Shown: positions 26,422 to 35,945, counted from the first letter of the stretch. The stretch is DNA of 64,000 nucleotides from Pseudosulfitobacter koreensis (GCF_024733015.1 NZ_JANKJG010000003.1:1-64000), one strand, 5' to 3'. Program-made: numbers and translations. Notes: generated from the letters alone by a model not told the origin.

Positions 26422-27464
26422 GCCGTGTTCAAACCATCACCGTCGGCAGCGACGAGGGCGACCAGCGCCTCGACCGCTGGATGAAGCGCCGCTTTCCGCA
26501 GGTGAGCCAGGGCATGATCGAGAAATTCTGCCGCAAGGGTGAAATTCGCGTTGATGGCGGGCGGGTGAAATCCGCAACCCGTCTGGAAGAGGGGCAGCAG
26601 GTGCGCATTCCGCCGCTGCCCGATGGCGAAGCCCCGCCGCCGCCATCGCGCACGCGCATCACCGATGCGGATGCCAAGATGATCCGCAACTGCGTGATCT
26701 ACCGCGACGATCACGTGATCGCGCTGAACAAACCGCCCGGCTTGGCGGTGCAGGGTGGCTCCGGCCAGTCTGACCGTCATGTCGATGCGCTGTCCGAGGC
26801 GCTGATGTTCGACGCGGAGGAAAAGCCGCGCCTTGTGCACCGGCTGGACCGCGACACATCCGGGGTATTGCTGATGGCGCGCACACGGCTCGCGGCCAAA
26901 GCGCTGACCGCATCCATGCGGCATCGCGAAACGCGCAAGATTTACTGGGCCATCGTCGCAGGCGTGCCCACACCCTACCTGGGCGAGGTCCGCTATGGGC
27001 TGGTCAAGGCCGGTGGCCACGGCAAGGGCGGCGAGGGCGAGAAGATGATCGCCGTGCACCCCCGCGACGTCGACAGCACGCCGGGCGCGAAACGGGCCCA
27101 TACGCTTTACGCCACGCTGTTCCGCGTGGGCTCGCGGGCATCCTGGGTCGCACTTGAGCCGATTACCGGCCGCACCCACCAGTTGCGCGCGCATATGGCC
27201 GAGGTGGGCCATCCGATTGTAGGCGACGGCAAATACGGCGGCTCGGGTCAGGAAAACATGGGCGACGGCTGGGGCGCGCAACTGGGCGGGATCATTTCGA
27301 AAAAGCTGCACCTGCACGCGCGCATGATGCGGTTCGAGCATCCAGAGACACGCAAGGTCATCACCGTTACGGCAGAGCTGCCTGAACACATGGCCCACAG
27401 CTGGGACACCTTCGGCTGGACCGAGGACCTGGCAGCAGATGACCCCTTCGAGACCCTGCAATGA
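26418..27464 (+). CDS. rluC: Ribosomal large-subunit pseudouridine synthase, RluC/RluD family
   Basis: A 348-residue enzyme converting uridines in 23S rRNA to pseudouridine. The N-terminal S4 domain (QRLDRWMKRRFPQVSQGMIE) is followed by the catalytic loop LVHRLDRDTSGVLLMAR, with Asp144 as the nucleophile, and GRTHQLRAHM near the active site. The ATG at 26418 overlaps the crcB stop and yields the S4 domain directly; longer frames upstream are in crcB sequence. RluC is the likeliest assignment in the family, RluD cannot be excluded. Confidence 0.9.
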   Translation: MSRVQTITVGSDEGDQRLDRWMKRRFPQVSQGMIEKFCRKGEIRVDGGRVKSATRLEEGQQVRIPPLPDGEAPPPPSRTRITDADAKMIRNCVIYRDDHVIALNKPPGLAVQGGSGQSDRHVDALSEALMFDAEEKPRLVHRLDRDTSGVLLMARTRLAAKALTASMRHRETRKIYWAIVAGVPTPYLGEVRYGLVKAGGHGKGGEGEKMIAVHPRDVDSTPGAKRAHTLYATLFRVGSRASWVALEPITGRTHQLRAHMAEVGHPIVGDGKYGGSGQENMGDGWGAQLGGIISKKLHLHARMMRFEHPETRKVITVTAELPEHMAHSWDTFGWTEDLAADDPFETLQ

Positions 27465-28141
27465 CGCCATTGCGGCTGGTGATCTTCGACGTTGACGGCA
27501 CGCTGGTCGACAGTCAGGGGCACATCGTCGCCTCGATGACCATGGCGTTCGAGGCTCTGGGGGCCATCGTGCCGTCGCGTGCTGACATTCTCGGCATCGT
27601 GGGGCTTTCGCTGGATGTGGCAATGCCCCGGCTGGCACCTTCGCTGTCGGGCGTGCAGCATGGCGCGCTGGTGCAAGGGTACAAGGACAGCTATTCGCAA
27701 CTGCGACTGTCGCACGGGGCTGCAGCGGCGTCGCCGCTCTATCCCGGTGCGCTGGGGATATTGAAAAAGCTGGCCGCACAGGACGACATCCTGCTGGGTG
27801 TGGCGACGGGCAAATCCAAACGCGGCCTTGATGCGCTGATCGAGGCGCACGGGCTGGAGCAGATGTTTATCACCCGCCAGGTCGCCGATTTTCACCCGTC
27901 CAAGCCGCATCCGTCGATGATACATGCCGCACTGGCCGAGACCGGCGTTGACGCCGCCGATGCGGTCATGGTGGGCGACACCACCTATGACATGGACATG
28001 GCACAGGCGGCGGGCGTCACCGGCATCGGTGTAAGCTGGGGCTATCATGCGCCCGCTGCACTGACCGCCGCGACACATATTGTGCAGGATTTCGACCACC
28101 TGCACCGCGCCATAGACACCTATTGGAGCCTGCACAGATGA
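27461..28141 (+). CDS. HAD-superfamily phosphatase (phosphoglycolate-phosphatase-like)
   Basis: A 226-residue haloacid-dehalogenase hydrolase. Motif I is FDVDGTLVDS (9-18), motif II includes GVATGKSKRG, and motif IV is VMVGDTTYDMDMAQAAG. The helical cap lies between motifs I and II, as in Gph. The substrate cannot be deduced. It overlaps both neighbours by 4 bases. Confidence 0.88.
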   Translation: MTPLRLVIFDVDGTLVDSQGHIVASMTMAFEALGAIVPSRADILGIVGLSLDVAMPRLAPSLSGVQHGALVQGYKDSYSQLRLSHGAAAASPLYPGALGILKKLAAQDDILLGVATGKSKRGLDALIEAHGLEQMFITRQVADFHPSKPHPSMIHAALAETGVDAADAVMVGDTTYDMDMAQAAGVTGIGVSWGYHAPAALTAATHIVQDFDHLHRAIDTYWSLHR

Positions 28142-28851
28142 GCGAGTGGAAGCAAAAGAAGTTCTGGACCAAGTCGGACGTGACCGAGGCCGAGGGCGGC
28201 TTTGGCATCGCGCTTGACGGACGGTCGGTCAAGACCCCGGCCAAGGCGCCGCTGGTCGTGCCTTCGAGCGCCATGGCGCAGGCAATCGCGGACGAATGGG
28301 CAGCACAGGAGGGCACCGTCGATCCCATGACCATGCCGTTCACCCGCAGCGCCAATGCCGCCATTGACAAGGTGCGCATCCAGCACGCTGAAGTGGCCGA
28401 TCTGGTCGCGGCCTATGGAGATGCCGATCTTCTGTGCTACCGGGCGGCCAGCCCTGAGGAATTGGTCGCGCGGCAGGCAGAACGCTGGGACCCGCTTCTA
28501 AATTGGGCGAATGACGAACTGGGCGTGCGGCTGACCACGCTGCAGGGGGTCATGCACGTGCCGCAAGACCCTGCCGCCCTCGATGTGTTGACGCAGCGCA
28601 CACATGCGCTGGATGCGTTCGAATTGACTGGTTTTCATGATCTGGTCAGCCTTTCGGGGTCCCTGATCATCGGTTTCGCTGCTTTGACCGACGCAAGGGA
28701 CGCAGCAGAGCTGTGGCATCTGTCGCGTCTGGACGAGGAATGGCAGGCCGAATTCTGGGGTGTGGACGACGAGGCGCTGGCCCACTCAAACATCAAGAAG
28801 GCCTCGTTTCTGCACGCAAAATCCTTTGTCGACGCGCACCGCGCAACCTAA
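28138..28851 (+). CDS. ATP12-family F1-ATPase assembly chaperone
   Basis: A 237-residue protein similar to mitochondrial Atp12, which holds the F1 alpha subunit before assembly. The conserved parts are GFGIALDGRSVKTPAKAPLV and AIADEWAAQEGTVDPMTMPF near the start, then LLCYRAASPEELVARQAERW. It is typical of alphaproteobacteria, in line with the mitochondrial link. The ATG at 28138 overlaps the upstream stop and is preferred to 28123. It ends the rarA-crcB-rluC-HAD-ATP12 run. Confidence 0.92.
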   Translation: MSEWKQKKFWTKSDVTEAEGGFGIALDGRSVKTPAKAPLVVPSSAMAQAIADEWAAQEGTVDPMTMPFTRSANAAIDKVRIQHAEVADLVAAYGDADLLCYRAASPEELVARQAERWDPLLNWANDELGVRLTTLQGVMHVPQDPAALDVLTQRTHALDAFELTGFHDLVSLSGSLIIGFAALTDARDAAELWHLSRLDEEWQAEFWGVDDEALAHSNIKKASFLHAKSFVDAHRAT

Positions 28852-28961
28852 AATTGACGCGCGTAAAGATTTAGGTCGTTTGCGCGGTGTGATCCATCGT
28901 TTTCCGTGATCATGCCCTTGACGGACGGAGATGAATCCTAGCACACTGTCGACCATCAGCA

Positions 28962-29028
28962 GGGGGTGACCCCCTTGTTTGTATCGCCTCCGGCTGCAAA
29001 AGCCGGTCGAAGCGCCCGAACGGGGCGC
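28962..29028 (+). promoter_or_regulatory. Three hairpins in the aapJ 5' region
   Basis: GGGGG/CCCCC (28962-28974, loop TGA) is followed by TTGTTTG. Then come CCGGCT/AGCCGG (28990-29006) and GCGCCC/GGGCGC (29012-29028). The first has the look of a short terminator and may be an attenuator. A TTGACG at 28917-28922 could be a -35 box, but no good -10 follows at the right distance. Confidence 0.4.
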
Positions 29029-29048
29029 GAAATCAGGAAGAGGTAAAA

Positions 29049-30065
29049 ATGAAAAAATCAGTAATTTTTGGCGCGTTGACGATTGCAGGCCTTGCGGCCG
29101 GTGCCGCAGCAGCTGGCACACTGGACGACGTCAAGGCACGCGGCAAACTGAACTGCGGCGTAACAACTGGTCTGGTGGGCTTCGCGGCCCCGGACTCGGA
29201 CGGCAACTGGGAAGGTTTTGACGTTGCAGTCTGCCGCGCGGTCGCGGCGGCTGTCCTGGGTGACGGCAATGCCGTTGAGTTCGTCCCGACAACAGGCAAG
29301 ACACGCTTCACCGCGCTGGCCTCGGGCGAAATCGACATGCTGGCCCGTAACACCACATGGACCTTCTCGCGCGATGTGGACCTGAAGTTCACCTTCGTCG
29401 GCGTCAACTATTACGACGGCCAGGGTTTCATGGTTCCCAAGGCACTGGGCGTGTCCTCGGCCAAGGATCTGGACGGCGCGACCGTCTGCATCCAGACCGG
29501 CACCACAACCGAGCTGAACCTCGCGGACTTCTTCCGCACCAACAACATCAGCTACGAGCCCGTGCCCGTTGAAACCAACGCAGAAGGCCAACAGCAATAC
29601 CTGGCCGGTGCATGCGACACCTACACCACCGACGCATCGGGTCTGGCCGCGACACGTGCCACATTCGAAAACCCCGGTGACCACATCCTGCTGCCCGAAA
29701 TCATCTCGAAAGAGCCGCTGGGCCCGCTGGTCCGTCACGGCGATGACGAGTGGGGCGACGTGGTCCGTTGGACCCTGAACGCTCTGATCGCAGCTGAAGA
29801 GCTGGGCGTCACATCGGCAAACGTCGCTGAAATCGGCGCGTCCAGCACCAACCCCGAAGTCAAGCGTCTGCTGGGCACCGAGGGTACGCTGGGCGAAATG
29901 ATGGGCGTTGACGCGGATTGGGCTGCAAATGCCATCGCAGTCGGTGGCAACTACGGCGAAATCTTCGCACGCAACATCGGCGAAGAAACACCCATCGGTC
30001 TGGCCCGTGGCCTGAACGCACAGTGGACGAACGGCGGCTTGGTCTACGCACCTCCGTTCCGCTAA
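29049..30065 (+). CDS. aapJ: General L-amino acid ABC transporter, substrate-binding protein
   Basis: A 338-residue periplasmic binding protein with a signal peptide (about residues 1-22, ending GAAAAGTLDD). It shows the solute-binding family 3 features: LNCGVTTGLVGFAAPD, DVAVCRAVAAAVLGDG, a ligand-site Arg in NTTWTFSRD, and the long form typical of AapJ/BztA. It delivers a broad range of L-amino acids to AapQM. Shine-Dalgarno AGGAAGAGG is at 29035-29043. A stem-loop after the stop separates it from the permease genes. Confidence 0.95.
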   Translation: MKKSVIFGALTIAGLAAGAAAAGTLDDVKARGKLNCGVTTGLVGFAAPDSDGNWEGFDVAVCRAVAAAVLGDGNAVEFVPTTGKTRFTALASGEIDMLARNTTWTFSRDVDLKFTFVGVNYYDGQGFMVPKALGVSSAKDLDGATVCIQTGTTTELNLADFFRTNNISYEPVPVETNAEGQQQYLAGACDTYTTDASGLAATRATFENPGDHILLPEIISKEPLGPLVRHGDDEWGDVVRWTLNALIAAEELGVTSANVAEIGASSTNPEVKRLLGTEGTLGEMMGVDADWAANAIAVGGNYGEIFARNIGEETPIGLARGLNAQWTNGGLVYAPPFR

Positions 30066-30078
30066 ATCCAATACGCCA

Positions 30079-30107
30079 AGGGGCGCGGGCATTTGTCCGC
30101 GCCCCTT
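30079..30107 (+). other. Intercistronic stem-loop between aapJ and aapQ
   Basis: A perfect 11-bp G/C-rich stem (30079-30089 with 30097-30107, 7-base loop GCATTTG or 30090-30096) without a following T run. Such hairpins after binding-protein genes usually protect the 3' end of the abundant upstream message and reduce readthrough. Confidence 0.7.
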
Positions 30108-30209
30108 GTGCAACCCGCACGCGTGCGGTGCCAAGCCAAAAACGAACCGGCCGAATAAGCATCATAAAGATGCAGCAAATCTCAGGCACGGGACACAGGG
30201 AACAGTTTC

Positions 30210-31448
30210 ATGACAACACTCACCGACCCCGCGAAGGGTGCGTTCCGGCCTTCTATGCTGTTGTACGATACGCGCTATCGTTCGCTGACATTGCAGGCGA
30301 TTGCGGCGATCGTTCTGGCCTTGTGCCTGATGTACCTGTACTCGAACCTTGCCGACAACCTGCGCGCCGCCGGTCTGAACATTTCCTTCGGGTTCCTGGC
30401 CGACACCGCCGGCTACGACATCAACCAGACGCTGATCGACTATAACAGCCAGTCCAGCAACCTGCGGGCTGCCGTCGTCGGTATCCTGAACACATTGCTT
30501 GTGGCCTTTCTGGCCTGCGTGACCGCGACCATCTTTGGCGTTCTTGCCGGTGTTCTGCGCCTGTCGCCGAACTGGCTGGTGCGCAAGTTGATGGCGTTCT
30601 ACGTCGAGATTTTCCGCAATATTCCGGTGCTGATCTGGATCATCATCATCTTTACAATCATGACGGCGGTGCTGCCTGCACCCAGCGCATTCCGGGGCGA
30701 TGATCCCGACAGTTCGATGCTGTTCAACCTTGCGGCCTTTACCAACCGCGGCATCTACATCCCCGGCCCGTATTTCACCCGCGGCTTCGGGCTTGAGGGC
30801 AACGGCGGTCTGAACTGGATCTTGGTGATCGCCGTATTGATCGGATCGCTGATCGGCACCCGCGCCGTGACTGCATCGGCCAATGCCAAGCAGGAAGCGA
30901 CTGGCGTGCGGCCCAAGACACTTTGGATCAACCTGGCGATCTGGTTCGTGCCGATCATCGTGGTCCTGTTCGCACTGGGCCTGCAGTGGGACATTCCCGC
31001 GCTCAGGGGCTTCAACTTTGGCGGCGGCATCCAGATCGGTGGCCCGCTGATTGCACTGTGGTTCGCCCTCTCGATCTATACCGGTGCCTTCATCGCGGAG
31101 AACGTTCGTGCCGGCATTCTGTCCGTGTCCAAGGGCCAGACCGAAGCCGCCGCAGCCCTGGGCCTGCGCCCGCGCCGCGTCATGAGCCTTGTTGTGTTGC
31201 CGCAAGCCTTGCGGGTGATCGTGCCGCCGCTGATTTCGCAATACCTGAACATCACCAAGAACTCTTCGCTGGCGATTGCCGTGGGCTATGCGGACATCAC
31301 CGCGACGCTGGGCGGGATCACCCTGAACCAGACGGGCCGTGCGATTGAATGCGTTCTGCTGTTGATGCTGTTCTACCTCATCATCTCGTTGCTGATCTCG
31401 GCGTTCATGAACGTCTACAACAACTCGATGAAACTGAAGGAGCGCTGA
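30210..31448 (+). CDS. aapQ: General L-amino acid ABC transporter, permease AapQ
   Basis: A 412-residue inner-membrane permease. The first third carries helices and NTLLVAFLACVTATIFGVLA, the conserved start of the family-3 permease domain. A long insert follows (about residues 145-285), and the C-terminal part has the EAA loop that contacts the ATPase (GQTEAAAALGLRPRRVMSLV, with VLPQALRVIVPPLISQYLNI). It pairs with AapM. The stop lies 3 bases before aapM. Confidence 0.94.
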   Translation: MTTLTDPAKGAFRPSMLLYDTRYRSLTLQAIAAIVLALCLMYLYSNLADNLRAAGLNISFGFLADTAGYDINQTLIDYNSQSSNLRAAVVGILNTLLVAFLACVTATIFGVLAGVLRLSPNWLVRKLMAFYVEIFRNIPVLIWIIIIFTIMTAVLPAPSAFRGDDPDSSMLFNLAAFTNRGIYIPGPYFTRGFGLEGNGGLNWILVIAVLIGSLIGTRAVTASANAKQEATGVRPKTLWINLAIWFVPIIVVLFALGLQWDIPALRGFNFGGGIQIGGPLIALWFALSIYTGAFIAENVRAGILSVSKGQTEAAAALGLRPRRVMSLVVLPQALRVIVPPLISQYLNITKNSSLAIAVGYADITATLGGITLNQTGRAIECVLLLMLFYLIISLLISAFMNVYNNSMKLKER

Positions 31449-31451
31449 GCC

Positions 31452-32750
31452 ATGTCAGACACACATGCAGAATCCATCCCCTTCGTTCGCGAGACGACGC
31501 TGCCGCAGGCCGCACCGCCGACAGCCGAGCGTGGCGTCTACAAATGGGGGCGCGAGAACCTGTTCGCGACGCCCGCCAACGCGCTTTTGACGCTGGTTTC
31601 GATCTACGTGATCTATGTGGTGCTGTCGGCGATCCTGCCTTGGGTGCTGAACGGCGTCTGGAACGCGGGCAGTCTGTCCGAGTGCCGTGAAATTCTGGCC
31701 GGAACACGGGGCGGATGTTTTGCCGTTCTGGTCGACCGCTGGGAGCAGTTGTTTTTCGGGTTCAAATACCCCTCTGACCAGCTGTGGCGTCCGACGCTGA
31801 CCCTCGTGCTGTTCTTTTTCGCCGTGGCGCCGGTGCTGTTCTTCGATCTGCCGCGCAAGCTGCTGGCCTTTACCGCCGTGTTTCCGTTCCTGGCCTACTG
31901 GCTGATCTGGGGCGGCCCGATCCTGGTGCCGATCGTGGCGCTGGTCGGGGTGGGCGCAGGCTATGTCGTCTATTCGCGACTGGTCGCCCAGAGCTTTGCA
32001 GGCGGTTTCTTTGGCGGTATCGCCGCCGCCGCAGTGGTCTGGTTTCTGGGTGGCTATCTCGTCGATGCGACCACCGGCCCGTCGTCCTTGCTGGACGCGG
32101 TTCCAAGCCGCGATCTGGGTGGCTATATGCTGAACTTCATGCTGGGCGTGACCTGCGTGTCGCTGTCGGTGCCCATCGGCATCGCGCTGGCATTGGGGCG
32201 GCAATCGTCGATGCCGCTGATCAAATGGCTCAGCGTCATCTTCATCGAGTTCATTCGCGGTGTGCCGCTGATCACCCTGCTCTTCGTGGCAAGCGTGATG
32301 CTGGCCTATTTCTTCCCGCCGAACTCGACCGTCGATCTGTTCCTGCGCGTTGTCATCATGATCACCATGTTCTCATCGGCCTATATCGCCGAGGTGATCC
32401 GTGGCGGTCTGGCGGCCCTGCCCAAGGGGCAGTACGAGGCGGCGGACAGTCTGGGGCTGGATTATGCGCAGTCGATGCGTCTGATCATCCTGCCGCAGGC
32501 ATTGAAAATCTCGATCCCCGGCATCGTGAACATCGCGGTGGGCCTGTTCAAGGACACCACGCTGGTTTCGGTCATCTCGATGTTCGATCTGGTCGGCATG
32601 ATCCGTGGCCCGATCCTGGCCTCGACCGATTGGAACGGCGTCTACTGGGAACTGCTGGGCTTTGCCGCGTTGCTGTTCTTTGTCGTCTGCTACGGCATTT
32701 CGCAATATTCGCAGTGGCTGGAACGCCGTCTTGCGACAGACCACCGTTAA
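31452..32750 (+). CDS. aapM: General L-amino acid ABC transporter, permease AapM
   Basis: A 432-residue inner-membrane permease, partner of AapQ. It has an N-terminal cytoplasmic stretch, several helices, the domain start MLNFMLGVTCVSLSVPIGIA, and the EAA loop GQYEAADSLGLDYAQSMRLI with ILPQALKISIPGIVNIAVGL. Long N-terminal part as in other AapM/BztC proteins. Confidence 0.94.
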   Translation: MSDTHAESIPFVRETTLPQAAPPTAERGVYKWGRENLFATPANALLTLVSIYVIYVVLSAILPWVLNGVWNAGSLSECREILAGTRGGCFAVLVDRWEQLFFGFKYPSDQLWRPTLTLVLFFFAVAPVLFFDLPRKLLAFTAVFPFLAYWLIWGGPILVPIVALVGVGAGYVVYSRLVAQSFAGGFFGGIAAAAVVWFLGGYLVDATTGPSSLLDAVPSRDLGGYMLNFMLGVTCVSLSVPIGIALALGRQSSMPLIKWLSVIFIEFIRGVPLITLLFVASVMLAYFFPPNSTVDLFLRVVIMITMFSSAYIAEVIRGGLAALPKGQYEAADSLGLDYAQSMRLIILPQALKISIPGIVNIAVGLFKDTTLVSVISMFDLVGMIRGPILASTDWNGVYWELLGFAALLFFVVCYGISQYSQWLERRLATDHR

Positions 32751-32765
32751 GAGAAAGGTTCAGAC

Positions 32766-33545
32766 ATGACTGAAGCCGTAAAGACCCCCGCCCAGATGGC
32801 TGTCTCTGACGAGGTGGCGATTTCGATCCAGAACATGAACAAGTGGTTCGGGTCCTTCCACGTCCTGCGCGACATAGACCTGACGGTCAATCGTGGCGAA
32901 CGTATCGTGATCTGCGGGCCTTCGGGCTCGGGGAAATCGACGCTGATCCGCTGCATCAACGCGCTGGAAGAGCACCAGAAGGGCTCGATCGAGGTGGATG
33001 GCACGCTGCTGTCCTCCGACCTCAAGAACATCGACAAGATCCGCTCCGAGGTCGGCATGTGCTTTCAGCACTTCAACCTGTTTCCGCATCTTACCATTCT
33101 GGAGAACTGCACGCTGGCCCCGATCTGGGTCCGCAAGACGCCCAAGAAGGAAGCCGTGGAAACCGCGATGCACTTCCTGGAAAAGGTGAAGATCCCCGAT
33201 CAGGCGGACAAGTACCCCGGCCAGTTGTCGGGCGGTCAGCAGCAGCGTGTGGCCATCGCCCGGTCCTTGTGCATGCGCCCGCGCATCATGCTGTTTGATG
33301 AGCCTACATCGGCGCTGGACCCCGAGATGATCAAGGAAGTGCTCGATACGATGATCGAGCTTGCCGAAGAAGGCATGACCATGCTGTGCGTGACGCACGA
33401 GATGGGCTTTGCCCGTCAGGTGGCGAACCGCGTGATCTTCATGGATCAGGGCCAGATCGTCGAACAGAACGAACCCGAAGAGTTCTTCAACAACCCGCAA
33501 TCGCCACGGACTCAGCTGTTCCTCAGCCAGATCCTCGGACACTGA
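32766..33545 (+). CDS. aapP: General L-amino acid ABC transporter, ATPase AapP
   Basis: A 259-residue ATPase that powers AapQM. Walker [10 protein letters not shown] (51-59), the Q-loop in [14 protein letters not shown], signature LSGGQQQR, Walker [16 protein letters not shown] and the H-loop VTHEMGFAR are all intact. Shine-Dalgarno AGAAAGG is at 32751-32757. Last gene of the operon. Confidence 0.95.
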   Translation: MTEAVKTPAQMAVSDEVAISIQNMNKWFGSFHVLRDIDLTVNRGERIVICGPSGSGKSTLIRCINALEEHQKGSIEVDGTLLSSDLKNIDKIRSEVGMCFQHFNLFPHLTILENCTLAPIWVRKTPKKEAVETAMHFLEKVKIPDQADKYPGQLSGGQQQRVAIARSLCMRPRIMLFDEPTSALDPEMIKEVLDTMIELAEEGMTMLCVTHEMGFARQVANRVIFMDQGQIVEQNEPEEFFNNPQSPRTQLFLSQILGH

Positions 33546-33553
33546 TCACGGTG

Positions 33554-33572
33554 GCACCTTGCGGTGCGTCTT
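33554..33572. terminator. Weak hairpin between convergent aapP and sixA
   Basis: GCACC/GGTGC (33554-33558 with 33563-33567, loop TTGC) followed by GTCTT lies in the 25-base gap between the converging genes. It is short, so its action as a terminator is uncertain. Confidence 0.3.
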
Positions 33573-34062
33573 AGAGAATATCGCCGGGAATGGCGAAATC
33601 AATCGGCTGGCCAGTGTGCCAGCCGATGTCGTTCCAGCCTTGTGCATCGAACTGCACCACAAGCGTCGCGCAGGTCGGATAGTCGGCAAATCGCGGGTGG
33701 TCAGGCCGGGTGGCGCAGAGCCGCCAGGCCATTTCGCCGATGCCCGGGTTGTGCCCGACCATCAGGATCACGGGCGCCGTTGCCTTGCGCAGCATTCCGA
33801 ACATCGTATCGCTGCTTTTCATATAGAGATCACCGGTGTTCTGTACCGGCACGTCAAAGCCAAGTCGCTGGAACGTCTCGGTCGTGCGGGTGGCCGACGA
33901 CACCAGTGCAGCATCCGGCACATGCCCCCGGTCGCGCAGCCAGTGCCCCATCGCCGTGGCGCCGTCGCGACCGCGCGGGTTCAGGGGGCGTGAATGATCG
34001 CTCAGATCCGTGTGGTTCCAGTCGGATTTGGCGTGGCGCATCAGGATAAGTGTGCAGGTCAT
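33571..34062 (-). CDS. sixA: SixA-like histidine phosphatase
   Basis: A 163-residue phosphatase with the RHG-type motif LILMRHAKSDW (about 6-16, catalytic His in MRHAK) and the second His in MVGHNPGIGEMA. SixA of E. coli removes phosphate from a His-containing phosphotransfer protein, but many relatives have other targets. The ATG at 34062 overlaps the stop of the ferredoxin-like gene by 4 bases. Confidence 0.85.
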   Translation of the reverse strand: MTCTLILMRHAKSDWNHTDLSDHSRPLNPRGRDGATAMGHWLRDRGHVPDAALVSSATRTTETFQRLGFDVPVQNTGDLYMKSSDTMFGMLRKATAPVILMVGHNPGIGEMAWRLCATRPDHPRFADYPTCATLVVQFDAQGWNDIGWHTGQPIDFAIPGDIL

Positions 34063-34676
34063 GTCGGATGAAAGGCCTTCATATGGAAATGGGATTGAAC
34101 ATCGGGCCGGTTGAAATCCTGGCTGATGGGACAGGCGCGGCGCACCTTGCACCCTCTGGTCATGCAGTCCTTGCCTGCCGCCGTGTCCAGATAAGCCTTG
34201 CAGGCTGGCACATCATAGGGCGGGATAGCTGACAGGGCGTTAACCGGGCAGGCCATGATGCAGGGCCTGTCCGCACAGCTTTCGCAGGGATGCGCCGAAG
34301 CCCCCGGCTGATCCGCAATGTCGTCAAATATCAAAGCCCCCCGGATCGAGATCATCATCCCCGCCACGTCATGCACCATCATGCCCACAGGGCTTTGGAA
34401 AAATCGACCCGTGTCCATCGCCCAAGCGATAAACGGCGCATAGGGCGGCCCGTCTGACGGAAACGCGGTGTTTGCACCCATGTCTTTCGCCATGCCGCCG
34501 ATGATCCGTTTGGACCAGCGGTCCAGCGGATGCGGTGTGCCATCGCCGTATTCGGCACTGTCCCGAAACACCCGCCAAAAGCTTGCGTCGCAGCCCAGCA
34601 ATACGCGATTTTCGCTGCCGCCCATGACCATCAACCCATGCGGCGCGCATGCGACAGAGATCGCTTCTGGTGTCAC
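34059..34676 (-). CDS. Ferredoxin-like protein with Cys clusters (GTG start)
   Basis: A 205-residue protein. The C-terminal third holds Cys131, Cys134, Cys139 and Cys143 (CESCADRPCIMACP) and a second set with Cys171, Cys176 and Cys182 (CMTRGCKVRRACP) plus Cys159, enough for one or two [4Fe-4S] clusters. This is reminiscent of the ferredoxin part of QueG-like proteins. The N-terminal part does not match anything I know. The GTG at 34676 is chosen because it overlaps the upstream stop (GTGA) and the extra 20 residues from the ATG at 34736 are Pro/Arg-rich filler. Role unknown. Confidence 0.7.
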   Translation of the reverse strand: MTPEAISVACAPHGLMVMGGSENRVLLGCDASFWRVFRDSAEYGDGTPHPLDRWSKRIIGGMAKDMGANTAFPSDGPPYAPFIAWAMDTGRFFQSPVGMMVHDVAGMMISIRGALIFDDIADQPGASAHPCESCADRPCIMACPVNALSAIPPYDVPACKAYLDTAAGKDCMTRGCKVRRACPISQDFNRPDVQSHFHMKAFHPT

Positions 34677-34978
34677 TTGCGGGCGAACGGCAGGATCAGT
34701 GACCACCCCAGGCGCGACGGGCGGTCGTCTTGCCATTCCAGCCCGGCCCCAGCCGTTCGCCGCGGCGCGTCTATCGCCGCCCCCACGGCCAGCAACGGTA
34801 AGGCCAACGCCAGCAGACGGAGACCAGCGGTGCTGGTCAGGATGATGCCCCAGTTGGTCAGCCAGCGGCCCTTGCGGGCATGCGCGCGCGCGCGGCGGGG
34901 GATCAGCACCTCGGCCAGCGACAGCAGGGCAAAGAGCCCCAGAAAGACGCCCAGCCGGATGACGGTTTCGTGTTCCAT
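34673..34978 (-). CDS. Short membrane protein, possible sterol-desaturase N-terminal remnant
   Basis: A 101-residue protein with hydrophobic segments at about 8-24 and 44-67. Its first 70 residues (RLGVFLGLFALLSLAEVLIP, then RKGRWLTNWGIILTSTAGLR) resemble the N-terminus of roseobacter sterol-desaturase/fatty-acid-hydroxylase proteins as I remember them. The catalytic His-rich part is missing, and the last 30 residues look unrelated. It may be a remnant left by a deletion, or a short gene coupled to the ferredoxin gene by its GTGA overlap. Confidence 0.5.
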   Translation of the reverse strand: MEHETVIRLGVFLGLFALLSLAEVLIPRRARAHARKGRWLTNWGIILTSTAGLRLLALALPLLAVGAAIDAPRRTAGAGLEWQDDRPSRLGWSLILPFARK

Positions 34979-35035
34979 GCGATGTAGGTAGCGGTCCGTG
35001 ACGCGCCTGCCAAGCAGCGGCGTGTCACAAGGGTG

Positions 35036-35896
35036 TCAGCGCCGGATGATGCTGCCCGCACCGTGATCCGTGAACAGCTCGAGCAGGCAGGCGTTGGGTG
35101 CACGTCCATCCAGGATGACGACGGCCCGCACACCCGACGCGATGGCGTCCAGCGCCGTTTCGGTCTTGGGTATCATGCCACCTGCGATGGTGCCATCGGC
35201 GGTCATCTCGCGGATCTGCGCGGCGGTCATCTCGGTCACGACCTCGCCTTCGGCGTTTTTCACGCCTGACACATCGGTCAGCAGCAGCAGCCGGTCGGCC
35301 TTGAGCGCTCCGGCGATTGCACCTGCCGCCGTGTCGCCGTTGATGTTGAACGTCTCGCCGTTCGCACCCGAGCCGAGCGGCGCTATCACCGGAATGATCT
35401 CCTGCGCGAACAGCGTTTCCAGAATGCGCGGGTCCATCTTGTTCGGTGTGCCGACCAGACCCAGCGCGGGGTCGGTGGGCACACATTCGATCAGGTTCGC
35501 ATCCTTGCCCGACAGGCCCACGGCGCGCCCACCCTGGGCATTGATCGCCTGCACAATACGCTTATTGACGAGCCCCGACAGGACCATTTCAACCACGTCC
35601 ATCGTCGCTTTGTCTGTGACCCGCTTGCCGTTCACGAACTCCGACTTGATGTCCAGCTTCTCCAGCATCGCGTTGATCATCGGCCCGCCACCGTGAACGA
35701 TCACCGGGTTCACGCCGACCTGCCGCATCAACACCACGTCGGCGGCAAATGTCGCCATCGCCTCGTCGCTGCCCATTGCGTGCCCGCCCAGCTTGATCAC
35801 CACGCGCGCGCCGGAGTAGCGCTGCATGTACGGCAACGCTTGGCTGAGTGTGCGGGCAGTGGCGATCCAGTCGCGGTTCATCTCTTGCTTTCTCAT
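35036..35896 (-). CDS. argB: Acetylglutamate kinase
   Basis: A 286-residue enzyme that phosphorylates N-acetylglutamate in arginine synthesis. [40 protein letters not shown], the ATP-site [20 protein letters not shown] and [18 protein letters not shown] are conserved. The start at 35896 has AGAGGGA 6 bases before it; a Met five codons later is an alternative. It is the last gene of the yidC-MOSC-engB-argB run. Confidence 0.96.
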   Translation of the reverse strand: MRKQEMNRDWIATARTLSQALPYMQRYSGARVVIKLGGHAMGSDEAMATFAADVVLMRQVGVNPVIVHGGGPMINAMLEKLDIKSEFVNGKRVTDKATMDVVEMVLSGLVNKRIVQAINAQGGRAVGLSGKDANLIECVPTDPALGLVGTPNKMDPRILETLFAQEIIPVIAPLGSGANGETFNINGDTAAGAIAGALKADRLLLLTDVSGVKNAEGEVVTEMTAAQIREMTADGTIAGGMIPKTETALDAIASGVRAVVILDGRAPNACLLELFTDHGAGSIIRR

Positions 35897-35945
35897 ATGC
35901 GTCCCTCTTGCCCCCGTTATCAATAAAGGCTGCGGGGCCTGCAAG

